Shown: piece by piece, positions 1-5,603 of the stretch
Numbering within the stretch: position 1 is the first letter of the stretch
Layout of the letters: every line of letters begins with the position of its first letter
Assembly (NCBI GenBank): GCA_009779515.1
Contig: WREE01000116.1
Span: forward strand, 1 to 6,331
Origin: Symbiobacteriaceae bacterium
GTDB lineage: Bacteria > Bacillota > JAAYKD01 > WRDA01
Reading direction: 5' to 3'
DNA: 6,331 bases
Notes under the pieces: model-generated
The model's database searches: none
The model's input: the letters and a program-made list of their open reading frames with translations, nothing else
Told to the model about the DNA's origin: nothing
Program-made: the position numbers and the translations under genes

Positions 1-199
1 CGGCGGTGGTCCTGTAGGGCTGGAAACCTTGGCAGCGGCTCTCAGCGAAGATACTGCTACTTTAGAAGATATGGTAGAACCTTTCCTCATGCAGCTGGGT
101 TTTATCCAACGCACGCCACGAGGGCGCATCTTCACCGCTAGTGCCAAAGCCTATTTTGGTCTCCCCTTGGCTTCTTCCCAACTGGAGCTACCAAGGTAA
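1..199 (+). CDS. ruvB: Holliday junction branch-migration helicase RuvB, C-terminal end (partial)
   Basis: Only the last 65 codons are present, read in frame from base 2 to the TAA at 197–199; the 5' end lies outside the window. The segment is the C-terminal winged-helix DNA-binding domain of RuvB. It begins with GGPVGLETLAAAL, and the block LGFIQRTPRGR followed by YFGL is nearly the textbook RuvB ending. RuvB is the hexameric AAA+ motor that, with RuvA, drives branch migration of Holliday junctions in the cytoplasm; the ATPase motifs would lie upstream. The stop overlaps the queH start (TAATG), so ruvB is the upstream member of a coupled operon with queH and queA. Identity is very secure; nothing looks broken in the visible part. 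Confidence 0.96.
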   Translation, partial: GGGPVGLETLAAALSEDTATLEDMVEPFLMQLGFIQRTPRGRIFTASAKAYFGLPLASSQLELPR

Positions 200-726
200 T
201 GTTACTACACGTATGTTGTGCCCCCTGTTCTCTGGGGACAGTGGCTTATTGGCGGCAACAGGGCGTGGAGCCTATTTTATATTATAACAACCCCAATATC
301 CACCCTTATAGCGAATACCGCCACCGACTGGCTGTTTTAGAAGAGATGGCAGCTACTGAGGGGTTACGTTTAATCACCAGTAACACATACTCTTTGCCCA
401 GCTTTTTTCAAGCTGTTATGACAGTCGGAGCAGAGTTTCCGGCACGCTGTCGCTTTTGCTACCGGCTACGCTTAGAGGCAGCAGCCGATATGGCCACAGA
501 GCTGGGAGTCGGGAGCTTCACCACTACTTTGCTTATTTCCCCTTACCAACAACATCAGGAGCTTATCGCTATAGGCAAGGAAGTGGCACAGCAAAAAGGG
601 TTGTTTTTTGCTTATGCCGATTTAAGACCGCTATTTCGTCAGTCTCAGCAAGAAGCTCGCCACCGGGGCTATTACCGCCAAAAATACTGTGGCTGTCTTT
701 TCAGTAATTATGAATCATACAAATAA
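199..726 (+). CDS. queH: Epoxyqueuosine reductase QueH (DUF208 family)
   Basis: This 175-residue protein is a full-length QueH, the non-homologous replacement of cobalamin-dependent QueG. It reduces the epoxide of epoxyqueuosine in tRNA to queuosine, the final step of the pathway. Visible family marks are HVCCAPC at the N terminus (C6, C7, C10), NPNIHPYSEY at about 31–40, RCRFCYRLRLE (C84, C87), FTTTLLISPYQ at about 107–117, and QKYCGC near the end (C164, C166). These cysteines are those expected to bind the iron-sulfur cluster and second metal site described for the family. The ATG overlaps the ruvB stop (TAATG). A weak GGAG at 184–187 lies 11 nt upstream, so translation is probably coupled to ruvB. 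queA, which makes QueH's substrate, starts 23 nt downstream, strongly supporting the assignment. Confidence 0.95.
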   Translation: MLLHVCCAPCSLGTVAYWRQQGVEPILYYNNPNIHPYSEYRHRLAVLEEMAATEGLRLITSNTYSLPSFFQAVMTVGAEFPARCRFCYRLRLEAAADMATELGVGSFTTTLLISPYQQHQELIAIGKEVAQQKGLFFAYADLRPLFRQSQQEARHRGYYRQKYCGCLFSNYESYK

Positions 727-733
727 ATTCTAT

Positions 734-740
734 AAGGAGG
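734..740 (+). promoter_or_regulatory. Shine-Dalgarno site of queA
   Basis: A perfect AAGGAGG lies in the 23-nt gap between queH and queA. It is 9 nt from the TTG at 750 and 12 nt from the GTG at 753, so it favours the TTG as the queA start even though both codons are non-ATG. Confidence 0.85.
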
Positions 741-749
741 CACCGCCGT

Positions 750-1808
750 TTGGTGAATAACCTTCCAGGCAACTTGTTGCTCAGCGATTTTGATTATATC
801 CTTCCGCCGGAGCTAATTGCTCAAACCCCTTTGGCTGAGCGCACCGCCTCGCGCCTGATGCTGGTCGACAGAGAGCAAGGTTTTGTCGCCGAAAGCAGCT
901 TTGCTCATCTGGGAAGATGGTTACGCCCCGGAGATTTGCTGGTAGCTAATAACACCAAAGTGCTACCGGCGCGTCTGCAGGGCAAAAAAATAACCGGTGG
1001 GTCTATTGAACTGCTGTTGCTCAACCAAATTGATGCCACTACCTGGAGCACTTTGGTGCGTCCCGGGCGCCGTCTTCCTCCCGGCAGGGAGGTTGTTTTC
1101 GGAGACGGTATACTGCGTGGCGTCCTGGGAGAGCGACTTCCCGATGGTGAGCGCAAGGTAGAATTTACTTGGGATAACCGCAAAACCTTTTTAACCTTGC
1201 TGGCTCAGCTAGGAGAGATGCCTCTCCCTCCCTATATCCATGAGAGCTTGGAAGACCAGGAGCGCTACCAGACGGTTTACAGTGCGGTGCCCGGTTCGTC
1301 AGCAGCGCCTACAGCCGGTTTACATTTTACTGCCGATTTTATGGCGGAGCTACAGCAACAGGGGGTGGCTTTTACCTGGGTTACTCTGCAAATTGGGTTA
1401 GGTACCTTTCGTCCCGTGCAGGTAGAGCGTGTTGCCGATCATGTGATGCATCGGGAAAGCTATAACCTTAACCCCGAAGCGGCTGGGGTTATCAATGCGA
1501 CCAAGGCGTCGGGAGGTAGAATCATCGCCGTGGGGACAACCAGTTGTCGTGTGCTGGAAGCCGTAGCCGATACTGCCGGTAAGGTGGTGCCCCAGGCGGG
1601 AAGCACCGATCTTTTCATTACTCCCGGCTATAACTTTAAAGTTATCGACGGTCTCATTACCAACTTTCATTTGCCGAAATCTACTTTGCTCATGCTGGTA
1701 TCGGCACTTGCGGGGCGAGAAAATATTCTCCAAGCGTACGCCCAGGCGGTAGCCAGCCGCTACCGTTTTTTCTCCTTTGGCGATGCTATGTTTATTGGGA
1801 GGCACTAA
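750..1808 (+). CDS. queA: S-adenosylmethionine:tRNA ribosyltransferase-isomerase QueA
   Basis: The 352-residue product has the usual QueA length. QueA transfers and isomerises the ribosyl moiety of S-adenosylmethionine onto preQ1 at the tRNA wobble position, giving epoxyqueuosine. Family marks in order: LSDFDYILPPELIAQTP at the N terminus, LVANNTKVLPARL at about 65–77, LPPYIH, the block PTAGLHFT, GLGTFRPV, HRESY, ITNFHLPKSTLLMLVSA, and YRFFSFGDAMFI at the C terminus. The start is a TTG at 750, chosen because AAGGAGG lies 9 nt upstream; the GTG at 753 is the alternative and changes one residue. It is co-oriented with queH, which acts on its product. tgt, the common next gene, is not here; queA ends 3 nt from the stop of a convergent gene. 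A terminator-like hairpin with a T-run lies inside its last 20 codons. Confidence 0.97.
   Translation: MVNNLPGNLLLSDFDYILPPELIAQTPLAERTASRLMLVDREQGFVAESSFAHLGRWLRPGDLLVANNTKVLPARLQGKKITGGSIELLLLNQIDATTWSTLVRPGRRLPPGREVVFGDGILRGVLGERLPDGERKVEFTWDNRKTFLTLLAQLGEMPLPPYIHESLEDQERYQTVYSAVPGSSAAPTAGLHFTADFMAELQQQGVAFTWVTLQIGLGTFRPVQVERVADHVMHRESYNLNPEAAGVINATKASGGRIIAVGTTSCRVLEAVADTAGKVVPQAGSTDLFITPGYNFKVIDGLITNFHLPKSTLLMLVSALAGRENILQAYAQAVASRYRFFSFGDAMFIGRH
1747..1771 (+). terminator. Terminator-like hairpin inside the 3' end of queA
   Basis: A perfect 7-bp stem (CGGTAGC at 1747–1753 with GCTACCG at 1759–1765) encloses a 5-nt loop and is followed at once by six T residues (1766–1771). The form is that of an intrinsic terminator on the + strand; the – strand has no T-run after the stem. 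It lies 34 nt before the queA stop codon and encodes part of the conserved AxxxRYRFFS region, so the T-run partly reflects the Phe-Phe codons. It could end untranslated or read-through transcripts, but it may be a coding coincidence. Confidence 0.4.
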
Positions 1809-1811
1809 GAA

Positions 1812-3362
1812 TTATCTTCGTTGCCGATAGTTAGGGGCGTACTCTAAGAGCCACTCCATCGGCTCCAGGACACCCCAGGGGTTATAGGGCTTCCCTGGCT
1901 CCATCTCCCTCCCCATAGCGCTAAGGGGAAAAAAACGGATATGGCTTAGTTCGCTGACCAGCAAGTTAACTAAGTTGCCGAAACCATGTTGTTGCAAGAA
2001 AAGGCGACAAATGACATCTTGGGCTATCCCATAGCTAGGCCTGCCCTCACTATCTTGGTACCTGTTAGGATGAGAACGAAAGAGAGTGTCGATACCTGGG
2101 AGTCCAATCTCCCCGAGAAAAAGGTCGCCCTTGGCAATAACCACTGCCACTGTAGTGGAGCTCATCTCCCGAGCAGGTATGCCTCGCATACTTTTATGTT
2201 CATCAATAAACCCGGTAACAGCAGCTGTGGCTATTTCTGGATCACCGGTAGGGTCGATCACTAGCACCACTCCTTCACAATACCGAAACTGGCGTTGCTG
2301 CAGAGCAAAATTTTTGCCTTCGAAGCTCTCACCGGCGATATCATACAAGGTGAGCTGAAAAGGAGTCTTATCTCTTTCCCGATGAATAATACTATACGCC
2401 TGGGCATTAGTCTCGGCAGTAACCGCGCTAACCCCTTGCTGGAACCACTCTTCCAGTTCGCTAAAAGCAGCTTCGGGATGCACCCTGTAGGAGGTGCCTT
2501 CCTTAAGCAGTTTTTTTTGGTACAGATGCCAAAAAGAGGTGAGAAAAGTGGTTTTACCGGCACCGGCACCTCCCACTAACTGAATACCGTACTGGGTAGC
2601 GTTGCTAGCTGCCAGCTCGACGGCGCAGTAAGGACAAATAGCTTGTAACTTGGAACGACCGCTTAGGAAGGTAGTAGCCAGGGAAGTGTGGCAGGAGCAA
2701 CTGCGTCGCCAAACTCCATAGGGTCCCGGCACCAACTGTTTGTGTTCTTTGGAACAACCCGAGCAGAGAAAGACGGGTATCACCGAAATATGCTTGCAGT
2801 TAGGACAACGGCTCTGGATAGCCCTAAGCATTAAGACCAGGCGGTCGACGCTCCAAAGCAAAGCAAAGGGGATAAAGAAGGCCAGCATACCCAGCAGTAA
2901 AATGCTGCCGAGCAATATGGAGAAAAGCAGCATCCAAATAAAGCCGAAGAAGCCACTGCCTACTGTCAGGGTAAGGTAGTAGAAGCGTTTGGCTAATGGC
3001 CACCAGAATTCACCAATAAGCAAAGGTTCGAAAGAGATAGCGATAGCGGTAAAAGCGTCCCAGTAGTCTTGCACCGTAGCGACTAGTTCGGCAAAAGCAT
3101 CTAAGATAATGCGGATGAATTGCTGTAAACCGGGACCAAAAAAGTAGTTGCGTTTGACCCCCTGGGGCGCCAGGGGGTTTTTGTCATGATAGGAGAGGTA
3201 GGGGTCTAAATTATCCTTGACCGCAGTAAAAAAGCTGATGCTGGAGATCACCAGAGACCAGAGAGCACCCATGGCTAAAATAGCCATCCCGATATAAAAC
3301 GCAGCCACCATAACAAAGACAAAACCTAATACACCCATGGCGATAATGACAAGCTCAATCAT
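1812..3362 (-). CDS. Membrane-anchored zinc-ribbon GTPase, DO-GTPase2-like
   Basis: The product has 516 residues. Two hydrophobic helices (about 3–25 and 26–47), a charged loop of about 79 residues, and two more helices (about 127–150 and 151–172) predict four membrane segments with both ends and the loop in the cytoplasm. Then come cysteine knuckles C186/C189, C200/C203, C222/C224 and C243/C246, a likely zinc-ribbon region. The GTPase-type core follows: P-loop GGAGAGKT (264–271), DIAGE (341–345), VVLVID, AKGD (410–413, in place of NKxD) and a SAMG after FFPL (481–484). The end has VLEPMEWLL, shared with the other GTPase of this operon. The ATG overlaps the GAP1-like stop by 8 nt (ATGATTGA), so translation is coupled; no strong Shine-Dalgarno is seen. 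The pattern fits the double-GTPase families linked to GAP1; substrate and role are unknown. Nucleotide hydrolysis is inferred from motifs only, and ATP use cannot be excluded because the G4 motif is degenerate. Confidence 0.75.
   Translation of the reverse strand: MIELVIIAMGVLGFVFVMVAAFYIGMAILAMGALWSLVISSISFFTAVKDNLDPYLSYHDKNPLAPQGVKRNYFFGPGLQQFIRIILDAFAELVATVQDYWDAFTAIAISFEPLLIGEFWWPLAKRFYYLTLTVGSGFFGFIWMLLFSILLGSILLLGMLAFFIPFALLWSVDRLVLMLRAIQSRCPNCKHISVIPVFLCSGCSKEHKQLVPGPYGVWRRSCSCHTSLATTFLSGRSKLQAICPYCAVELAASNATQYGIQLVGGAGAGKTTFLTSFWHLYQKKLLKEGTSYRVHPEAAFSELEEWFQQGVSAVTAETNAQAYSIIHRERDKTPFQLTLYDIAGESFEGKNFALQQRQFRYCEGVVLVIDPTGDPEIATAAVTGFIDEHKSMRGIPAREMSSTTVAVVIAKGDLFLGEIGLPGIDTLFRSHPNRYQDSEGRPSYGIAQDVICRLFLQQHGFGNLVNLLVSELSHIRFFPLSAMGREMEPGKPYNPWGVLEPMEWLLEYAPNYRQRR
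3157..3182 (+). terminator. Strong terminator-like hairpin antisense to the membrane GTPase gene
   Basis: A perfect 9-bp stem (ACCCCCTGG at 3157–3165 with CCAGGGGGT at 3170–3178) has a 4-nt loop GGCG and runs into five Ts (3178–3182). In the + direction it has the form of an intrinsic terminator, although no + strand gene covers it. On the – strand it lies within codons 61–70 of the membrane GTPase and lacks a T-run, so it should not end the sense mRNA. It could stop transcripts reading through from queA, or be a by-product of the codons used. Confidence 0.35.
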
Positions 3363-4452
3363 TATTTAGTACCGGTGGTAAAGCAAAGTTTAGGAGCATG
3401 GTATAAACTTCGTAGAGCTGAAATATTTGGTAGTTGGGTTGTGTCAGGGTAGTGTCTTGTAAAAAGTCTCTACCAAAGCTCAAATGGGTGGGGGAAAAAG
3501 TGGTGATGAGGGTAAAATAGGGATGAGAGATATCCTGGGTGAAGTAAGCTTTGCCCTTTTTACCGTCTAAAACCACATAGGGAGCGGCACTCCCAGGACG
3601 CAACTCTCTTAAGTTGATGTGGTCACGAGCGTCTAAACCTAAGATCATAGCTCGGTAGCGTAGGGTTTGTTCTGGATCTTGCAGGTTAATTTGCGGCATA
3701 TAACTTCCGCTGCGGTTTACTGTGTAGCGATTACTGCCGGTAAACCTATCCAGGCGGGTAGCAAAAGAAAGAGCAGCAGCCATTCTGGGCGAAAAAGCCA
3801 TTTGGATGGCAGCTAGCCAGAGCTCCATTTCCCGAGAATTCACTTCGCTGATAATCAGATAGCGACGTTGGGAGGGAGGGAGTTGGTACTGCTCTAATAA
3901 AAAAGCTACTGCCTGAGCTAATCCTTCCTGACGTCCGGCGGCGATAAAGTGAGCAATTTCTTTAAGGGTAATAGCTGAGGTAGCCGCGGAGGGTGCAGGC
4001 AAACTCGTCAGCACCGGTAGAGGAGTGGGAGGCTCTCGGTAGTAGTAACCCTCATCCTCCTGCTGGGCGTACCAAAGCTCTGGTAGGTGCATGAGCTCCC
4101 ACAGGTATTGCTGGGTAAAATTACCGATATAAGCATGGTTGAGAAAATTCCCTGGACGCTGAGCATAGGTGGCTCCTGCTATCGGAGTAAAGCGTCGGGG
4201 ATGACTATTGATCAAAAAGGGAGGCCCTTGGTCGGGTACATAATAAAGATAAACGTCTTCTACCAAATCAGGCTCCCTAAAAGGGGGTTTTACCTGGCAG
4301 GCGCTTAAAAGAAAGGGGAGATCTACAAAACCGGGAGACCATAAATCTGGCGAACAGGAGTACACTTTGTATCCCTCATGGCCTAGGGGTGCTCCTCCTT
4401 TCAGCAGATCCACGCCTTGTTTACAGCGAGTATAAATAAGCTGCCTGTACAT
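3355..4452 (-). CDS. GTPase-associated protein 1 (GAP1)-like protein
   Basis: The 365-residue soluble protein has no signal peptide, membrane helix or nucleotide-binding motif. The N-terminal region (1–130) starts MYRQLIYTRCKQG and contains YSCSPDL, a TYAQRPGNFLNHAY block and LPELWYAQ, resembling the GAP1 N-terminal domain (type 2). A Pro-, Glu- and Tyr-rich linker (about 131–160) leads to a helical region with ISEVNSREMELWLAAIQMAF and a LSFATR block (228–233), resembling the GAP1 middle domain. 'GTPase-associated' means gene linkage and does not imply GTPase activation. The start is the ATG at 4452, one base after the upstream GTPase stop (TAAAATG); a TTG nine codons earlier would lie in the previous gene. 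It overlaps the downstream membrane GTPase by 8 nt, so the three genes are tightly coupled. At 365 residues it appears compact, with little room for a C-terminal domain. Assignment rests on motif resemblance and on being flanked by two GTPases; function is unknown. Confidence 0.6.
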   Translation of the reverse strand: MYRQLIYTRCKQGVDLLKGGAPLGHEGYKVYSCSPDLWSPGFVDLPFLLSACQVKPPFREPDLVEDVYLYYVPDQGPPFLINSHPRRFTPIAGATYAQRPGNFLNHAYIGNFTQQYLWELMHLPELWYAQQEDEGYYYREPPTPLPVLTSLPAPSAATSAITLKEIAHFIAAGRQEGLAQAVAFLLEQYQLPPSQRRYLIISEVNSREMELWLAAIQMAFSPRMAAALSFATRLDRFTGSNRYTVNRSGSYMPQINLQDPEQTLRYRAMILGLDARDHINLRELRPGSAAPYVVLDGKKGKAYFTQDISHPYFTLITTFSPTHLSFGRDFLQDTTLTQPNYQIFQLYEVYTMLLNFALPPVLNND

Positions 4453-4453
4453 T

Positions 4454-5584
4454 TTAATCCACGAATTTGGCTTTAGCAAAAAGCCAGAGAATAGGGTCTA
4501 AGACCCGGTGAGGGACTATAGTATTTAAACTGTTACCCGGTTTAGGAGGTGAACCATAGCTGGAGACTCCAAAGAAAGAGAAGTCAGCAAAATTGCCTGC
4601 TAGAGCCTTAGTCACCGCTGCTTCACCTATATTGCTAAGCCAGAAGCGCAGCTCTTCATCTATTTGCGCCAAAGCTGCTAAGTCTACTCTGCCATTCCGA
4701 AAGGCCAGTCCGGGGCTCTTGACCAGGGCATTAACTCCCAATGATTGGTGGGTTAAGATGGTATCGAACTTGGTGAGAACTACCGCTACGGGAATATCTA
4801 ACACTTGCGTGTCTCTTATGCCACGAGCAGCTTTAATATAGCTTGCGATACTGACGACAATCTCCTCGGCATTTTTCGTACCACCATCGCTGCCTCCCAG
4901 GGAGTTGCGGCGCACCGTTTCATCGACAATACCCCCTTGACGGACTGATTGTAAGATGAGGGGGTCTAAGGTAAGAATAATAGCCTTGGAAGATTGGATA
5001 TAACGACAAACTGTGGAGGCGGGGTCGAGATCATTTTCGTGGTTTTCACCGGCACCGTCGAAGATGGTAAAGGTGTAGGTGGGTACTGACTGTCCTTGCC
5101 TTTTGGCGAGGTTTTTGATATACCAGATCTGTGGCGGCAACTCTCCTCCTGGCGGTGTACTGGGGGGAGCTACCCCTTGATCGTAAATCAGGCTACGGTT
5201 GGCATTTTGGTGAAGACGGGTATGGTTATCCTGATGACCTAAAGCCAAGTTCAGCACGGAGGCTCGGGTTAGCTCATGGAGCATAACGGTAATAAAGTTA
5301 GTTTTACCCGAGTTGGAAACTCCCACAATGGAAAAAGGGAGGTTAGGGGTTTCTAAAGCGATTTTGGGAATATCTTTGCCACAACGAGGGCAGCGTCGGA
5401 TAGTAGCTAAACCGTTACATTTTTTACACTTGGCTGCCCCTTGTTCCCAGCGTCCGGGAGCTTCTACTTGCTCCTGACAGCTAGAGCATATATATAACAC
5501 TTCCGGCAGGGTTAACTTGTTCAGGCAGTGAGGGCAGGTGTTAAAACCCAAATCGTTAAATCTGGCTTTGAGCCGATCGAACAT
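4454..5584 (-). CDS. Soluble zinc-ribbon GTPase, DO-GTPase2-like
   Basis: Counted from the ATG at 5584 the product has 376 residues and no membrane helices. The N terminus bears four CxxC knuckles (C17/C20, C33/C36, C53/C56, C65/C68), enough for two zinc ribbons. The nucleotide-binding core shows P-loop GVSNSGKT (88–95), DGAGE (176–180) in the position of the G3 motif, IILTLDP, TKFD (271–274) as G4 and VSSYG (about 340–344) as G5. The TKFD points to guanine nucleotides. An insert rich in Pro, Gly and Ser (about 140–150) lies between G1 and G3, and a GGSDGG loop lies near 230–235. The C-terminal RVLDPILWL matches VLEPMEWLL of the membrane GTPase, so the two are probably related members of one family. 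The ATG is chosen because AAGGAGG at 5594–5600 sits 9 nt upstream; an in-frame GTG at 5593 directly abuts that site and is unlikely. It follows the SpoIID-like gene by 19 nt and precedes the GAP1-like gene by 1 nt. Confidence 0.75.
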   Translation of the reverse strand: MFDRLKARFNDLGFNTCPHCLNKLTLPEVLYICSSCQEQVEAPGRWEQGAAKCKKCNGLATIRRCPRCGKDIPKIALETPNLPFSIVGVSNSGKTNFITVMLHELTRASVLNLALGHQDNHTRLHQNANRSLIYDQGVAPPSTPPGGELPPQIWYIKNLAKRQGQSVPTYTFTIFDGAGENHENDLDPASTVCRYIQSSKAIILTLDPLILQSVRQGGIVDETVRRNSLGGSDGGTKNAEEIVVSIASYIKAARGIRDTQVLDIPVAVVLTKFDTILTHQSLGVNALVKSPGLAFRNGRVDLAALAQIDEELRFWLSNIGEAAVTKALAGNFADFSFFGVSSYGSPPKPGNSLNTIVPHRVLDPILWLFAKAKFVD

Positions 5585-5593
5585 GCATGGCAC

Positions 5594-5600
5594 CCTCCTT
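5594..5600 (-). promoter_or_regulatory. Shine-Dalgarno site of the soluble GTPase gene
   Basis: A perfect AAGGAGG (– strand) lies 3 nt after the SpoIID-like stop codon. Its spacing is 9 nt to the in-frame ATG at 5584 and 0 nt to the GTG at 5593, so it decides the start in favour of the ATG. An out-of-frame ATG at 5588 is 5 nt away. Confidence 0.85.
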
Positions 5601-5603
5601 GGT

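Noticed and set aside
1630..1645. Perfect 16-bp palindrome ATAACTTTAAAGTTAT
   Set aside because: It encodes the conserved QueA segment YNFKVI in the middle of the gene. It is A/T-rich with no loop or promoter context, so it is probably chance rather than an operator.
1398..1805. Open frame of 135 codons on the – strand within queA
   Set aside because: It is fully antisense to strongly conserved queA sequence, has no recognisable family or good ribosome-binding site, and is best seen as a shadow.
1986..2579. Three overlapping + strand open frames opposite the membrane GTPase
   Set aside because: They lie antisense to the P-loop and other conserved GTPase motifs and their translations resemble no family; they are shadow frames.
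4453..4479. Longer GAP1-like protein starting at the TTG at 4479
   Set aside because: The nine extra codons lie wholly in the end of the upstream GTPase gene. The ATG at 4452, one base after the GTPase stop, is the natural coupled start and matches the onset of the conserved N-terminal block.
5585..5593. GTG at 5593 as start of the soluble GTPase
   Set aside because: It directly abuts the AAGGAGG site with no spacer, so a ribosome could not place it in the P site. The ATG at 5584 has ideal spacing.
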